Numbered from the stretch's first letter, positions 30,367-44,153 are shown. The stretch is DNA of 64,000 nucleotides from an uncultured beta proteobacterium (GCA_903934295.1 CAIZNI010000036.1:1-64000), one strand, 5' to 3'. Numbers and translations are program-made. The notes: generated by a model from the sequence alone, not told the origin.

Positions 30367-31623
30367 TCAGCGCTTCATCATCTCGAAGAAATCATGATTG
30401 GTCTTCGTCGCCCGGATCTTGTCGAGCAGGAATTCCATCGCCGCGATTTCATCCATGTCGTGCAGCAGCTTGCGCAGGATCCAGATCTTCTGGAGGACAT
30501 CGCCCTTGATCAGCAGCTCTTCGCGCCGGGTGCCCGAGCGCGAGATGTTGATCGCCGGGTAGACCCGCTTTTCCATCATCCGGCGGTCCAGGTGCAGCTC
30601 CATGTTGCCGGTGCCCTTGAACTCCTCGTAGATGACCTCGTCCATCCGGCTGCCGGTGTCGATCAGGGCGGTCGCGATGATGGTGAGCGAGCCGCCTTCC
30701 TCGATGTTGCGGGCGGCGCCGAAGAACCGCTTGGGCCGCTGCAGCGCGTTGGCGTCGACGCCGCCGGTCAGCACCTTGCCCGAGGCCGGCACCACCGTGT
30801 TGTAGGCCCGTGCCAGGCGGGTGATCGAGTCGAGCAGGATCACCACATCGCGCTTGTGTTCGACCAGCCGCTTGGCCTTCTCGATCACCATCTCCGCCAC
30901 CTGGACGTGGCGGGTGGCCGGCTCGTCGAAGGTGGAGGCCACCACTTCGCCGCGCACCGACCGGCTCATCTCGGTCACCTCTTCGGGCCGCTCGTCGATC
31001 AGCAGCACGATCAGGGTCACGTCCGGATGGTTGGTGGTGATCGCATGCGCGATGTGCTGCATCAGCACCGTCTTGCCGGCCTTGGGCGGTGCCACGATCA
31101 GGCCGCGCTGGCCTTTGCCGATCGGGGCGATCATGTCGATGATCCGGCTGGTGATGTTCTCCTCGGCGCGGATGTCGCGCTCAAGCGTCATCACCCGGTT
31201 CGGGTGCAGCGGCGTGAGGTTCTCGAACAGGATCTTGTTCTTGCTCGCCTCGGGCGGCTCGCCGTTGATCTTGTCGACCTTGACCAGCGCGAAGTAGCGC
31301 TCCCCGTCCTTGGGGGTGCGCACCTCACCCTCGATCGAGTCGCCGGTGTGCAGGTTGAAGCGGCGGATCTGCGACGGCGAGATGTAGATGTCGTCGGTGC
31401 TCGCCAGGTACGAGGTCTCGGGCGAGCGCAGGAAGCCGAAGCCATCGGGCAGCACCTCGAGCACGCCGTCGCCGAAGATCGATTCACCCGTTCTGGCCTT
31501 GCGCTTGAGGATCGCGAACATCAGTTCCTGCTTGCGCATTCGCTGAGGTGCCTCGATCTCCAGGCCGGTGGCCATCTCGATCAGCTGCGAGACGTGTTGA
31601 GCCTTCAGTTCGGATAGGTGCAT
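30367..31623 (-). CDS. rho: transcription termination factor Rho
   Basis: Hexameric RNA helicase of 418 residues, nearly identical in length to the E. coli protein. It starts [20 protein letters not shown], followed by the cold-shock-like RNA-binding domain with [20 protein letters not shown]. The ATPase core has Walker [23 protein letters not shown] and the R-loop/Q-loop region [12 protein letters not shown]. The ATG at 31623 is fixed by the canonical N-terminus. It lies downstream of trxA, a common trxA-rho arrangement. Confidence 0.97.
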   Translation of the reverse strand: MHLSELKAQHVSQLIEMATGLEIEAPQRMRKQELMFAILKRKARTGESIFGDGVLEVLPDGFGFLRSPETSYLASTDDIYISPSQIRRFNLHTGDSIEGEVRTPKDGERYFALVKVDKINGEPPEASKNKILFENLTPLHPNRVMTLERDIRAEENITSRIIDMIAPIGKGQRGLIVAPPKAGKTVLMQHIAHAITTNHPDVTLIVLLIDERPEEVTEMSRSVRGEVVASTFDEPATRHVQVAEMVIEKAKRLVEHKRDVVILLDSITRLARAYNTVVPASGKVLTGGVDANALQRPKRFFGAARNIEEGGSLTIIATALIDTGSRMDEVIYEEFKGTGNMELHLDRRMMEKRVYPAINISRSGTRREELLIKGDVLQKIWILRKLLHDMDEIAAMEFLLDKIRATKTNHDFFEMMKR

Positions 31624-31849
31624 GAAGTGGGGTGCCCAAGGGGCAAGGAAGGACGAAACGCGGGAGGGTGTCTGGTCGCTGACCGGCGCACGCGGCACAC
31701 GTCAGGCACTGCGGACCCCCTCGGGGAAGGCCGGATAGCAGCAGATCGAGGGGCGAGGGGCCGAGTTTGGCCCTGGGGTTCGTGACGACCGGTCGGACCG
31801 GCCGGTGTCAGCGGCAGCGCTGTCGAGCGTGCCGTGAGATTACAACGAA

Positions 31850-32170
31850 TCAGAGATGGCTGTCCAGGAAGGCGGCCAGCTGGGACTTCGACAGCGCGCC
31901 GACCTTGGTGGCGACGAGTTCTCCCCCCTTGAAGAGCATCAGGGTCGGGATGCCGCGGATGCTGAACTTCGCGGGCACCTCCTGGTTGTCGTCGACATTG
32001 AGCTTGGCGACCTGCAGGCGGCCGTCGTAGTCGCGGGAAACCTCTTCAAGGATCGGCGCGATCATCTTGCAGGGGCCGCACCATTCGGCCCAGTAGTCGA
32101 CGAGGACCGGGACCTCGGACTTCAGGACCGCCTGATCGAAGGAAGCGTCGGAGATGTTTTGGATGCTCAT
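31850..32170 (-). CDS. trxA: thioredoxin 1
   Basis: Cytoplasmic disulfide reductase of 106 residues. The active site WCGPC lies at 30-34 within [18 protein letters not shown], with the cis-proline segment [14 protein letters not shown] near residue 75. Length and sequence match Trx1. It sits upstream of rho on the same strand with a 226-base gap containing GC-rich inverted repeats (for example CCGGTCGGACCGGCCGG near 31791), which may attenuate rho. Confidence 0.97.
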   Translation of the reverse strand: MSIQNISDASFDQAVLKSEVPVLVDYWAEWCGPCKMIAPILEEVSRDYDGRLQVAKLNVDDNQEVPAKFSIRGIPTLMLFKGGELVATKVGALSKSQLAAFLDSHL

Positions 32171-32284
32171 GGCCAGATCCTCAGTGAGAGTCGGGAAAAT
32201 ACCATAGGCCCGAATGGATCGCCGGGCGTGCGGTCAATGCGAAGCCGCGCGGTGAAACGGCCGGCGACTGATAGAATTCAAGCG

Positions 32285-32384
32285 GGCGGGCCCCCCCGCA
32301 TCGTGGAATGGTGAAACTGGTCAGGTCCGGAAGGAAGCAGCCACAGCCAGCCTCCGCGAGTGCCGGGGTTCCGGCTCGCCCCCT
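32285..32384 (+). ncRNA. ffs: signal recognition particle 4.5S RNA
   Basis: The universal SRP domain IV sequence GGTCAGGTCCGGAAGGAAGC occurs at 32320-32339. It is flanked by complementary arms (GGGCGGGC...near 32285 and GCTCGCCCCC near 32376) that close a single hairpin of about 100 nt, the size of bacterial 4.5S RNA. The RNA binds Ffh for co-translational membrane targeting. A TAGAATTC-like -10 lies just upstream. It immediately precedes dnaX. Ends are estimated to within a few bases. Confidence 0.93.
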
Positions 32385-32397
32385 TATTCCCAAACTT

Positions 32398-34038
32398 ATG
32401 GCTCACCAGGTACTCGCCCGCAAGTGGCGTCCGCGCGACTTCTCGACCCTGGTCGGGCAGGACCACGTGGTGCGCGCGCTCTCCCACGCGCTGCGCAGCG
32501 GACGCCTGCATCACGCCTACCTGTTCACCGGCACCCGGGGTGTCGGCAAGACGACCATCGCCCGCATCCTGGCCAAGTCGCTGAACTGCGAGACCGGGGT
32601 CACCGACACGCCCTGCGGGAAATGCCGCAGTTGCACCGAGATCGACGGCGGCCGCTTCCCCGACTACCTCGAGATGGACGCGGCATCGAACCGGGGTGTC
32701 GACGAGATGGCGCAGGTGCTGGAGGCCGCGGTCTATTCGCCGGCCGTCGGGCGCTACAAGGTGTATGTGATCGACGAAGTTCACATGCTCACGACGCACG
32801 CCTTCAACGCGATGCTGAAGACCCTCGAGGAGCCGCCTGCCCACGTCGTCTTCATCCTGGCCACCACCGATCCCCAGAAGGTGCCGGTCACGGTTCTGTC
32901 GCGCTGCCTGCAGTTCGGCCTCAAGAACATGCCGCCGCTGGCGGTGGCCGAGCATCTGGCGCGCATTCTGGCGGCCGAGCAGGTGGCGTTCGAGCCGGGC
33001 GCGCTGTCGCTGATCGGTCGCTCGGCGGCCGGCAGCATGCGCGATGCGCTGTCGCTGCTCGACCAGGCGATCGCCTTTGGTGGCGGCAGCGTCGGCCAGG
33101 CCGATGTGCGCGAGATGCTGGGTGTGGTCGATGCCGGCTGGATCGGCCGGCTGATGGACGCGGTGCTCGCCGGCGACGGTGTGGCGCTGGTGGCGGCAGC
33201 CGACGACATGGCGGCGGCGGGTGCACCGTTCGCGCGCGTGCTCGATGAGCTCGCGGTGTGGCTGCAGCGGGTGGCGTTGCACCAGGCCGGTGTCGTGGCG
33301 GCCGATGACGACGGCGGTCTGGCCGATTACGCAGCCCGGGTGGCCGCCGAGGATCTGCAGGTCTACTACCAGATCGCGATCCATGGGTCGCGGGATCTGG
33401 CGCTGGCGCCCGATGAGCAGGTCGGCTTCACCATGACGCTGCTGCGGCTGCTGGCCTTTCGCCCCGATGGCGCGCCGCTCGCGCAGGCCACCGGTCCGGT
33501 GGCGCGGCCGCAGGTGGTGCGACCTGCCGCGGCGGTCAGCCGACCCGCGGTGTCCGCACCGGCACCCGCACCGGCACCCGCACCCGCACCCGCACCGGCA
33601 CCCGCACCGGCACCGGCACCCGCACCGGCACCCGCACCGGCACCCGCCGGCGAGGCCCTTTTCGACGGCAACTGGCAGGCGCTGGCCGGCCGCGTCCGGC
33701 TCGGCGGAATGGCCCAGCAGTTTCTCGAGCAGAGCGAGCTCATCGGTCACGATGGCCTGTCGCTGCGCCTGCGCGTGCCGATCCGCCCGCTGGCCGACAG
33801 CTCGACGGTGGGCAAGGTGCGCGACGCGCTGACTGCCTTGTTCGACGCGCCGGTCCGCCTGGCGGTCGAGGTCGGGCCGGTCGGTTCGGCCACCGCCGCC
33901 CAGGCCGCCCAGGAGCAGCGCAGCCAGCGCCAGGACGCTGCCCGTCAGTCGCTCGAGCGCGACCCCTTCGTGCGCAGCCTGATCGATGATTTCGACGGGC
34001 GCATCCTCCCCGATTCCATCCGTCCGGTCGATTCCTGA
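32398..34038 (+). CDS. dnaX: DNA polymerase III subunit gamma/tau
   Basis: Clamp-loader ATPase of 546 residues. Walker A GTRGVGKTT lies at 45-53, a zinc Cys cluster around 63-82, VYVIDEVHMLTTHAFNAMLK (Walker B) and the SRCLQF sensor follow. The C-terminal third has a pure Ala-Pro repeat linker and a tau-like domain (ALAGRVRLGGMAQQFLEQSE). The ATG at 32398 is canonical. No A-AAA-AAG-type slippery heptamer is visible, so frameshift production of gamma is not supported. ybaB and recR follow, as in many bacteria. Confidence 0.95.
   Translation: MAHQVLARKWRPRDFSTLVGQDHVVRALSHALRSGRLHHAYLFTGTRGVGKTTIARILAKSLNCETGVTDTPCGKCRSCTEIDGGRFPDYLEMDAASNRGVDEMAQVLEAAVYSPAVGRYKVYVIDEVHMLTTHAFNAMLKTLEEPPAHVVFILATTDPQKVPVTVLSRCLQFGLKNMPPLAVAEHLARILAAEQVAFEPGALSLIGRSAAGSMRDALSLLDQAIAFGGGSVGQADVREMLGVVDAGWIGRLMDAVLAGDGVALVAAADDMAAAGAPFARVLDELAVWLQRVALHQAGVVAADDDGGLADYAARVAAEDLQVYYQIAIHGSRDLALAPDEQVGFTMTLLRLLAFRPDGAPLAQATGPVARPQVVRPAAAVSRPAVSAPAPAPAPAPAPAPAPAPAPAPAPAPAPAPAGEALFDGNWQALAGRVRLGGMAQQFLEQSELIGHDGLSLRLRVPIRPLADSSTVGKVRDALTALFDAPVRLAVEVGPVGSATAAQAAQEQRSQRQDAARQSLERDPFVRSLIDDFDGRILPDSIRPVDS
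33555..33647 (+). repeat. Ala-Pro hexanucleotide repeat in dnaX
   Basis: Tandem GCACC(G/C) units encode about 15 consecutive Ala-Pro pairs in the linker between the clamp-loader core and the C-terminal domain. The units are in frame, so length changes keep the reading frame. Confidence 0.85.
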
Positions 34039-34074
34039 CCGGCAGCCTCCCTCTTTTGCAAGGACACCATCGTC

Positions 34075-34401
34075 ATGATGAAGGGACAACTGGCGGGTCT
34101 GATGAAACAGGCCCAGCAGATGCAGGACAACCTGAAGAAGATGCAGGAGCAGCTCGCGCTGGTCGAGGTCGAGGGCCAGTCGGGCGCCGGCCTCGTCAAG
34201 GTCCTGATCACCTGCCGCAATGAAATCAAGCGGGTGACCATCGATCCCAGCCTGGTCGGCGAGGACCGCGACATGCTCGAGGATCTGGTGGTGGCTGCGG
34301 TCAACGACGCGCTGCGCCGTGCCGAGCAGACCGCCCAGGAACGAATGGGCAGCGTCACCTCCGGACTGCCGCTGCCGCCCGGCTTCAAGCTGCCCTTCTG
34401 A
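34075..34401 (+). CDS. YbaB/EbfC nucleoid-associated protein
   Basis: DNA-binding protein of 108 residues. It has the two-helix-strand fold of the family: [20 protein letters not shown], then a [20 protein letters not shown] strand and the C-terminal [11 protein letters not shown] motif. It lies between dnaX and recR, the usual order. An AAGGA site is spaced for the ATG at 34075 (34078 is the next codon). Confidence 0.95.
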   Translation: MMKGQLAGLMKQAQQMQDNLKKMQEQLALVEVEGQSGAGLVKVLITCRNEIKRVTIDPSLVGEDRDMLEDLVVAAVNDALRRAEQTAQERMGSVTSGLPLPPGFKLPF

Positions 34402-34453
34402 GCGGTCTGCCGGCGTGTCGCGTGATGGCCTGGCCGGCGGACGGGAGCGGGCG

Positions 34454-35056
34454 ATGAAGCCCCCGGGTCTGCTGGACGCCCTGACGCTGGCCCTGCGCCG
34501 GCTGCCGGGGGTCGGACCGAAATCGGCCCAGCGCTACGCCTTTCATCTGCTGCAGAACGATCGTGAGGGTGCCCGGCACCTTTCGGAGGCGCTGGCGGCT
34601 GCCCTCACCGGACTGCGCCACTGCCAGCGCTGCAATACCTTTTCCGATCAGGATGTCTGCGAGACCTGCTCGTCGACGCGTCGCGATCCCGCGCTGCTGT
34701 GCGTCGTCGAGACCCCGGCCGATCAGCTGATGGTCGAGCAGACCCTGGCTTTCGAGGGTCTGTATTTCGTGCTGATGGGCCGGCTGTCGCCGCTCGATGG
34801 CGTGGGCCCGGGCGACATCGGGCTCGAGCGCCTGCTCGAGAGGGCCGGCGACGGCGTGGTCACCGAGGTCATCCTGGCGACCAATTTCACCCAGGAGGGC
34901 GAGGCCACCGCCCATTACCTGGGCGAACTGCTGCGCGCCCGGGGTCTGGCGGTCAGCCGGCTGGCGCGCGGCGTGCCGATGGGCGGGGAGCTCGAGTACG
35001 TCGACGCCAGCACGATCGCGCAGGCGATGCGGGATCGTCGCGCGGTGCGAGGCTGA
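34454..35056 (+). CDS. recR: recombination mediator RecR
   Basis: RecFOR-pathway protein of 200 residues. It has an N-terminal helix-hairpin-helix ([20 protein letters not shown]), a zinc motif ([19 protein letters not shown]) and a Toprim domain ([17 protein letters not shown], with the EGEATAHYL segment). The ATG at 34454 follows GGGAGCGGGCG and gives the canonical length. Last gene of the dnaX-ybaB-recR cluster. Confidence 0.95.
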   Translation: MKPPGLLDALTLALRRLPGVGPKSAQRYAFHLLQNDREGARHLSEALAAALTGLRHCQRCNTFSDQDVCETCSSTRRDPALLCVVETPADQLMVEQTLAFEGLYFVLMGRLSPLDGVGPGDIGLERLLERAGDGVVTEVILATNFTQEGEATAHYLGELLRARGLAVSRLARGVPMGGELEYVDASTIAQAMRDRRAVRG

Positions 35057-35400
35057 GTCCGGCAGGATCACTCGTCCGCCTGAGGGCGCTCACCGCCAGC
35101 AGGGCCGGAAGCCCGAGCCCGCCATGCTATTATCCGAGGGTTTGTCCGCCTTCGTTTTTCTTCGCCTGGCGTCGATTTTGCGCGCGTCGTAACGGCATGC
35201 GCCTTGACCGCCCGCCCCCGGGTCTGATCGCATCGAGGCCCGTTCTGGTCGTCGGCCCGTTCCCCAACGAGCCGCGTCGCCGCGGGAGCCGCGTCGTCGC
35301 GAGCCCCGGTGTCGGGTCCGCGGGCCGCCGCGGTGGTCGAGTCGAGCCTCCCGCTGGCCGGGGCGAGCCCTGATTGGCGGACCCGGATCAGGAGTCACCC
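35057..35400 (+). other. intergenic region upstream of carA
   Basis: This 344-base gap holds no convincing gene. A TGCTATTATCC stretch near 35125 resembles an extended -10 element, without a clear -35. The rest is GC-rich with several short inverted repeats. It may carry the promoter and long leader of carAB; no known pyrimidine or arginine operator was recognised. Confidence 0.4.
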
Positions 35401-36564
35401 GTGTTGCCCCAATTTGCCCCCGCCGTTCTGGCGCTTGCCGACGGCAGCGTTTTTCACGGCCACTCCATCGGCGCGCCCGTTCAGGCGGTCGGCGAGGTGG
35501 TCTTCAACACCTCGATGACCGGTTACCAGGAAATCCTGACCGATCCCAGCTACTGCCGCCAGATCGTTACCCTGACCTATCCGCACATCGGCAATTGCGG
35601 GGTCAATCCCGAGGATCAGGAATCATCGCGGATCCACGCCGCCGGGCTGGTCGTGCGCGACGTCTCGCCGATCGCCTCGAACTGGCGCAGCACCGGCACG
35701 CTCACCGATTACCTGCGCGATGAGGGCATTCCCGGCATCGCCGGGCTCGACACCCGCAAGCTCACCCGACTGCTGCGCGAGAAGGGTGCCCTGGGGGGCT
35801 GCCTGGTGGCCGGTGCGGCGCCCGGCGCGGCGCTCGACGTCGAGGCCGCCCTCGCCGCGGCGCGCGGATTCCCCGGCCTGTCGGGCATGGACCTGGCCAA
35901 GGTGGTCAGCACCCCGCGTGCCTACGACTGGCAGGGCGGCAGCTGGGCGCTGGGCGAAGGCTACCGGCCCGGCGGGGTGCGCGCCGATGGCCGGCGGCTG
36001 AAGGTCGCCGCCCTCGACTTCGGCGTCAAGCGCAACATCCTGCGTCTGCTGGCCGACCGGGGCTGCGACGTCTCGGTGCTGCCGGCCCAGACCGACGCCG
36101 CGCAGATCCTGGCGCTGCAGCCCGACGGTCTGTTCCTGTCCAACGGTCCCGGCGACCCGCAGCCCTGCGATTACGCGATCGCAGCCGCACGCTCGCTGAT
36201 CGAACTCGGCGTGCCGACCTTCGGCATCTGCCTGGGCCACCAGATCATGGGTCTGGCCTCGGGCGCGCGCACCCTGAAGATGAAATTCGGGCATCACGGC
36301 GCCAATCACCCGGTCAAGGACCTCGACACCGGCCAGGTCCTGATCACCAGCCAGAACCACGGTTTCGCCGTCGATCCCGACACCCTGCCGGCTAACCTGC
36401 GCATCACCCACGTGTCCCTGTTCGACCAGTCCATCCAGGGCCTGGCGCGCACCGACCGGCCGGCGTTCTGTTTCCAGGGGCACCCGGAAGCGAGCCCCGG
36501 TCCGCGCGACATCGGCTACCTGTTCGACCGGTTTGTCGATCTGATGCTCAAAGGGCGCGCGTGA
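35401..36564 (+). CDS. carA: carbamoyl-phosphate synthase small subunit
   Basis: Glutamine amidotransferase subunit of 387 residues that supplies ammonia to CarB for arginine and pyrimidine synthesis. Segments [20 protein letters not shown] and [15 protein letters not shown] are typical; the class I amidotransferase site has the nucleophile Cys in [15 protein letters not shown] and His-Glu in [11 protein letters not shown]. The GTG at 35401 ([12 protein letters not shown]) is preferred because AGGAG lies six bases upstream; a TTG at 35374 has no such site. Confidence 0.95.
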   Translation: MLPQFAPAVLALADGSVFHGHSIGAPVQAVGEVVFNTSMTGYQEILTDPSYCRQIVTLTYPHIGNCGVNPEDQESSRIHAAGLVVRDVSPIASNWRSTGTLTDYLRDEGIPGIAGLDTRKLTRLLREKGALGGCLVAGAAPGAALDVEAALAAARGFPGLSGMDLAKVVSTPRAYDWQGGSWALGEGYRPGGVRADGRRLKVAALDFGVKRNILRLLADRGCDVSVLPAQTDAAQILALQPDGLFLSNGPGDPQPCDYAIAAARSLIELGVPTFGICLGHQIMGLASGARTLKMKFGHHGANHPVKDLDTGQVLITSQNHGFAVDPDTLPANLRITHVSLFDQSIQGLARTDRPAFCFQGHPEASPGPRDIGYLFDRFVDLMLKGRA

Positions 36565-36587
36565 GCCTGACGGGGCGGTGTCGCGCC

Positions 36588-36731
36588 GCCAGCCCGAACC
36601 GGGGCTGGCGTCAGCCCTTGCGCGGGCCCGCATCAGCCGCCTTCCCTTTCGCTGCCGCCCCTTTCGCCGCCCCTTTCGCTGCCATCCTTTTCGCCGCCGC
36701 CCGTCCTGCTGTCGTCCACCCCTTCTCCTAA
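36588..36731 (+). promoter_or_regulatory. hairpin and C-rich tract between carA and carB
   Basis: A perfect 8-bp hairpin GCCAGCCC-GAACCG-GGGCTGGC (36588-36609) is followed by about 95 bases (36637-36731) made largely of C and T, with repeated CCCTTTCGC(T/C)GCC units and very few purines. C-rich, G-poor, unstructured RNA is typical of rut sites, so a Rho-dependent control point between carA and carB is possible. No gene is supported here. Confidence 0.4.
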
Positions 36732-36741
36732 CGGCCCGATC

Positions 36742-39990
<3,249 letters not shown>

Positions 39991-40057
39991 TGGCGCCCGG
40001 CCGTCGGATCTGCCCGAGGGCGGTCCGCGGCCCTCATCCAGGAACCGGAGTGAACCG

Positions 40058-40534
40058 ATGCCCACCATCCCGCTGACCGTGCGCGGCGCGCAACTGCTCA
40101 AGGAAGAGCTGCATCGTCTGAAGACGATCGAGCGGCCGTCCGTCATCGCCGCGATCGCCGAGGCGCGCGCACAGGGCGACCTGTCCGAGAATGCCGAGTA
40201 CGACGCGGCCCGTGAGCGGCAGGGCTTCATCGAAGGCCGGATCGGCGAGCTCGACGGCAAGCTGGCCAATGCCCAGGTCATTGATCCGAAGCTGCTCGAT
40301 GCCGAAGGCCGAGCGGTGTTCGGTGCGACGCTCGACCTCGAGGACCTGATCACCGGCGACAAGGTCACCTACCAGATCGTGGGTGACGACGAGGCCGACA
40401 TCAAGGTCGGCAAGATTTCGGTGTCGAGCCCGATCGCGCGGGCACTGATCGGCAAATATGCCGGCGATGTTGCCGAGGTCCAGGCCCCGGGTGGCTTGCG
40501 GGAATACGAGATCCTGGACATCCGCTACGAGTAG
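40058..40534 (+). CDS. greA: transcription elongation factor GreA
   Basis: Transcript-cleavage factor of 158 residues that rescues backtracked RNA polymerase. The N-terminal coiled coil carries the acidic tip in [18 protein letters not shown], and the C-terminal FKBP-like domain has [18 protein letters not shown] and [19 protein letters not shown]. The ATG at 40058 has GGAG upstream. The carB-greA neighbourhood is common in proteobacteria. Confidence 0.96.
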   Translation: MPTIPLTVRGAQLLKEELHRLKTIERPSVIAAIAEARAQGDLSENAEYDAARERQGFIEGRIGELDGKLANAQVIDPKLLDAEGRAVFGATLDLEDLITGDKVTYQIVGDDEADIKVGKISVSSPIARALIGKYAGDVAEVQAPGGLREYEILDIRYE

Positions 40535-40586
40535 CGGGCAGGGCCGGCGTCCGGAACGGGCCGGCCCCTGCGCTTGCCGGCTGGCG

Positions 40587-41348
40587 CTAGCGCTTGCGCC
40601 CGCCCGAAACCCGCAGCTTGGCGCCGGGCGAGCCGAGCATCGGCGCGCGTCCCGGGCGCACCGGGCGCTCGGTCGACAGGCTGCCGCGTCCCCCCGCCTT
40701 GCCCTGCGCGCGCGAGCCGGTCTTGCCGCTCGGGCGATCGGCTGCCTGGGCCGCTTTGCGGGCCCCGGTTCCGGGGCCGTCCTCCCGGCCGATCGCCGCA
40801 CCGCGGCCCAGCGTGGTCGGGCGCGCGCCCGCCCGCGATCCCGCCGCATCCGGCCCACCCGCACCGCGTGCGGCATGCGCTCGGGCGGTTGGCGCGCGCG
40901 GTTGCTCGCCCGCCTTCGGGCTGGTGTCCCGCTCGCGCGGCACGCGCCGGGTCGGCGCTTTCTGGCCGGCACCGGCCGCCTTCTTGGGCTGATAGGGCGC
41001 GTTGGGCTTGCGCCGCCGGCGCGTCGTCGTGGCCGGCGCGTCATCGGACGCCGGCCGCCAGACGACCAGCAGCTTGCCGATGTGCTGCACCGGCGCGCAG
41101 CCGCTGTGCAGGCAGATCTCGTCGAGGATGGCGGTGCGGGCCAGCCGGTCATCGCCGAACACCCGGATCTTGATCAGCTGGTGGCTGTTGAGTGCCCGGT
41201 CGATCTCGGCCAGGACCGCGGGCGTGAGGCCCGCTTCGCCGATCATGACCACTGGTTTGAGGGGATGGGCCTGCGCCTTGAGGGCCTTGCGCTGCAGGGT
41301 GTCCAGTGTCAGGGCACCGGTGGGCTGAGGGATTATTTCTTCATTCAT
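40587..41348 (-). CDS. YhbY-like CRM-domain RNA-binding protein with long basic tail
   Basis: Protein of 253 residues. Residues about 14-100 form a CRM domain: [30 protein letters not shown] and [12 protein letters not shown]. YhbY proteins associate with pre-50S particles. A single CRM domain is normally about 97-105 residues; here about 150 extra residues, rich in Arg, Lys, Ala, Gly and Pro, follow ([19 protein letters not shown] and beyond). The tail is probably disordered and RNA-binding. It is divergent from rlmE, the usual arrangement. Confidence 0.9.
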   Translation of the reverse strand: MNEEIIPQPTGALTLDTLQRKALKAQAHPLKPVVMIGEAGLTPAVLAEIDRALNSHQLIKIRVFGDDRLARTAILDEICLHSGCAPVQHIGKLLVVWRPASDDAPATTTRRRRKPNAPYQPKKAAGAGQKAPTRRVPRERDTSPKAGEQPRAPTARAHAARGAGGPDAAGSRAGARPTTLGRGAAIGREDGPGTGARKAAQAADRPSGKTGSRAQGKAGGRGSLSTERPVRPGRAPMLGSPGAKLRVSGGRKR

Positions 41349-41428
41349 CCCCCGATTCTATCGGGGCCGGGCCTGTAGAGGCGGATAATGTTCGATTGGC
41401 TGCCGTCCGGCGGTCGTCCTTTCGCATC

Positions 41429-42064
41429 ATGTCAAAAAACCGTTTCAGCAAGGCCTGGCTCGACCAGCACCGCAACGACCCTTACGTGAAGCAGGCGCAG
41501 GCTCGCGGCTACCGGTCGCGGGCGGCTTTCAAGCTCATCGAGATCGACCAGCAGGACAAGCTCATCCAGCCGGGCCACACCGTGCTCGATCTCGGCTCGA
41601 CGCCCGGCGCCTGGAGTCAGGTGCTGCGCGAGCGCCTGGCCACCGGGACGGGCGGCATCCGCGGGCGAATCATCGCGCTCGATCTGCTCCCGATGGAGCC
41701 GGTGGCCGACGTCGAGTTCATCCAGGGTGATTTCCGCGAGGACGACACGCTCGAGATCCTGAAGACGATGCTGGCCGGTGCCCGGGTCGACCTGATCGTC
41801 TCCGACATGGCGCCCAACCTGTCGGGGGTTGAACTGGCCGATGCCGCCCGCATGTCCGATCTGATCGAACTGGCGGCGGATTTCGCCGTTGATCATCTCA
41901 AGCCTCAGGGCGTGCTGCTGGTCAAATGCTTCCACGGCAGCGGCTACAGCCAGATCGTCGAGCGGTTCAAGCGCACTTTTCTTCAGGTGGCGCCCCGCAA
42001 ACCGAAGGCTTCCCGAGACAAGTCGGCCGAAACCTATCTGCTCGGCCGTGGCCTCAAGCGTTAA
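41429..42064 (+). CDS. rlmE: 23S rRNA (uridine-2'-O-)-methyltransferase
   Basis: RrmJ/FtsJ enzyme of 211 residues that methylates U2552 of 23S rRNA. SAM motif I reads [15 protein letters not shown] (DLGSAPGGWS in many homologues). The K-D-K-E tetrad is visible: Lys in RAAFKL, Asp in SDMAPNLSG, Lys in VLLVKCFHG and Glu in [10 protein letters not shown]. It lies directly upstream of ftsH, the conserved heat-shock pairing. Confidence 0.96.
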   Translation: MSKNRFSKAWLDQHRNDPYVKQAQARGYRSRAAFKLIEIDQQDKLIQPGHTVLDLGSTPGAWSQVLRERLATGTGGIRGRIIALDLLPMEPVADVEFIQGDFREDDTLEILKTMLAGARVDLIVSDMAPNLSGVELADAARMSDLIELAADFAVDHLKPQGVLLVKCFHGSGYSQIVERFKRTFLQVAPRKPKASRDKSAETYLLGRGLKR

Positions 42065-42104
42065 ATGTCTGTAAGGTCCATATGGATCAACGACTTAGAA
42101 AAGA

Positions 42105-42132
42105 CTTGCAGCTGGCGTGGTCGTCCCAATCT
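42105..42132 (+). promoter_or_regulatory. putative sigma-32 heat-shock promoter of ftsH
   Basis: CTTGCAG (42105-42111), 13 bases, then CCCAATCT (42125-42132) resembles the heat-shock consensus CTTGAAA - 13 to 15 - CCCCATNT. It lies about 40 bases before the ftsH start, a gene under sigma-32 control in other proteobacteria. Assignment is by resemblance. Confidence 0.5.
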
Positions 42133-42169
42133 GAGTAGAATGCGAAAGTTGGAAAAGGAGCATTCCTAA

Positions 42170-44074
42170 GTGAACAACGTGTTTTCGAAGGCGGCAGTCT
42201 GGCTCGTCATCGCGCTGGTCCTGTTTACCGTCTTCAAACAGTTCGACAACCGGCAGTCGCGCGGCAGCGACATGCCCTATTCCCAATTCATGACCGAAGC
42301 GAAGGAGGGACGCATCGAGAGCGTCACCATCGACGGTCGGACGCTGCGCGGCCGGACGAAGGACAACAAGTCCGTCATCGTCTTCTCGCCCAGTGATCCC
42401 TGGATGGTGGGCGACCTCATCAAGTTCGGCGTTCAGGTCAATGCGAAGCCTGAGGAAGAGCAGTCGCTGCTCCTCAATATCTTCGTGTCCTGGTTCCCGA
42501 TGCTGCTGCTGATCGGCGTGTGGGTCTTCTTCATGCGCCAGATGCAGGGCGGCGGCCGCGGAGGCGCGTTCTCCTTCGGCAAGAGCAAGGCCCGCCTGCT
42601 CGACGAGAGCAGCAACAGCATCACCTTTGCCGATGTCGCCGGCTGCGACGAAGCCAAGGAAGACGTGTTCGAGCTTGTCGAGTTCCTGCGTGATCCCTCC
42701 AAGTTCCAGAAGCTCGGCGGCCGGATTCCGCGTGGCGTCCTGATGGTCGGCTCGCCCGGTACCGGCAAGACGCTGCTGGCCAAGGCCATTGCGGGCGAAG
42801 CCAAGGTGCCGTTCTTCTCGATCTCCGGCTCCGATTTCGTCGAGATGTTCGTCGGTGTCGGCGCGGCCCGTGTGCGCGACATGTTCGAGAACGCCAAGAA
42901 GAACGCGCCCTGCATTCTCTTCATCGACGAGATCGACGCGGTCGGCCGCCAGCGCGGCGCCGGTCTGGGCGGTGGCAACGACGAGCGCGAACAGACGCTG
43001 AACCAGCTGCTGGTCGAGATGGACGGTTTCGAGACCGGTCAGGGCGTCATCGTGATCGCGGCGACCAATCGTCCCGACGTTCTTGATCCCGCGCTGCTGC
43101 GCCCGGGTCGCTTCGATCGCCAGGTGGTGGTTCCGCTGCCCGACATCCGCGGGCGCGAGCAGATCCTCAATGTGCACATCCGCAAGGTGCCGATCGGCCC
43201 GGACGTCCGTCCTGACCTGATCGCGCGCGGCACGCCCGGCTTCTCGGGTGCCGACCTCGCCAATCTGGTCAACGAGGCGGCGCTTTTCGCGGCGCGTCGT
43301 TCGGGTCGTCTGGTCGAAATGGTCGACTTCGAGAAGGCCAAGGACAAGATCATCATGGGCGCCGAGCGCCGATCCATGGTCATGCCCGAGGAGGAGCGCC
43401 GCAACACCGCCTATCACGAGTCGGGGCATGCGGTGGTCGCCAAGCTGCTGCCCAAGACCGACCCGGTGCACAAGGTCACCATCATCCCGCGCGGCAGGGC
43501 GCTCGGGGTCACCATGCAGTTGCCCGACCAGGACCGCTACAGCATGGATCGTGACCGCATGCTGAACACCATCTCGGTGCTGTTCGGCGGGCGCATCGCC
43601 GAAGAACTGTTCATGAACCAGATGACCACCGGCGCCTCGAACGATTTCGAGCGGGCCACCTCGCTGGCGCGCGACATGGTCACCCGTTACGGCATGAGTG
43701 ATGTGATGGGTCCGATGGTCTACGCTGAAAATGAAGGCGAAGTCTTCCTGGGCCGCTCGATCACCAAGACCACCAACGTGTCGGAAGACACGATGCGCAA
43801 GGTCGACATCGAGATCCGCAAGATCATCGATGAGCAGTACAGCGTGGCGCGTCGGATCCTCGAGGAAAACCGCGACAAGGTTGAAGCCATGACCAGCGCG
43901 CTCCTCGAATGGGAAACCATCGATGCCGACCAGATCGAGGACATCGTCCGCGGTCGGATACCCAAGCCGCCCAAGGAGAAATCCGGTGGCACGGGTACAG
44001 GCGGTACGCCCCCGAGCGCACCCGCCTCGGTGACGCCTGATCCGGTCGCTCCGGCGGCCCCGGCCGCGCCCTGA
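42170..44074 (+). CDS. ftsH: ATP-dependent membrane zinc protease FtsH
   Basis: Inner-membrane AAA+ protease of 634 residues that degrades RpoH, LpxC and misassembled membrane proteins. Transmembrane helices lie at about 5-23 and 101-122. Walker A GSPGTGKT is at 194-201, [13 protein letters not shown] is Walker B, and RPGRFDRQ holds the arginine fingers. The zinc site HESGH is at 416-420. The start is a GTG with AAGGAG about 10 bases upstream. The C-terminal 30 residues are a Gly/Pro/Ala tail. Confidence 0.97.
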   Translation: MNNVFSKAAVWLVIALVLFTVFKQFDNRQSRGSDMPYSQFMTEAKEGRIESVTIDGRTLRGRTKDNKSVIVFSPSDPWMVGDLIKFGVQVNAKPEEEQSLLLNIFVSWFPMLLLIGVWVFFMRQMQGGGRGGAFSFGKSKARLLDESSNSITFADVAGCDEAKEDVFELVEFLRDPSKFQKLGGRIPRGVLMVGSPGTGKTLLAKAIAGEAKVPFFSISGSDFVEMFVGVGAARVRDMFENAKKNAPCILFIDEIDAVGRQRGAGLGGGNDEREQTLNQLLVEMDGFETGQGVIVIAATNRPDVLDPALLRPGRFDRQVVVPLPDIRGREQILNVHIRKVPIGPDVRPDLIARGTPGFSGADLANLVNEAALFAARRSGRLVEMVDFEKAKDKIIMGAERRSMVMPEEERRNTAYHESGHAVVAKLLPKTDPVHKVTIIPRGRALGVTMQLPDQDRYSMDRDRMLNTISVLFGGRIAEELFMNQMTTGASNDFERATSLARDMVTRYGMSDVMGPMVYAENEGEVFLGRSITKTTNVSEDTMRKVDIEIRKIIDEQYSVARRILEENRDKVEAMTSALLEWETIDADQIEDIVRGRIPKPPKEKSGGTGTGGTPPSAPASVTPDPVAPAAPAAP

Positions 44075-44153
44075 GCGGCGTCTGGCGGCGGGTCGGGCGG
44101 CTTTCTGTCGGCTGCCCTGCCTTGGTTGTGTTGCCGTCCTGTCCCGGAAAAAC

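Noticed and set aside
33550-33650. Possible CRISPR-like or minisatellite array in dnaX
   Set aside because: The units are 6-bp Ala-Pro codon repeats without spacers, in frame within dnaX.
36640-36700. Short minus-strand frame with Ala-Ala-Lys-Gly repeats resembling a histone H1-like tail
   Set aside because: It is bounded by stops within about 75 bases, lacks a ribosome-binding site and is explained by the C-rich repeats of the carA-carB spacer.
42170-42175. ftsH start moved to a downstream ATG
   Set aside because: The GTG has a proper ribosome-binding site and gives the expected first membrane helix; no suitable ATG precedes the helix.
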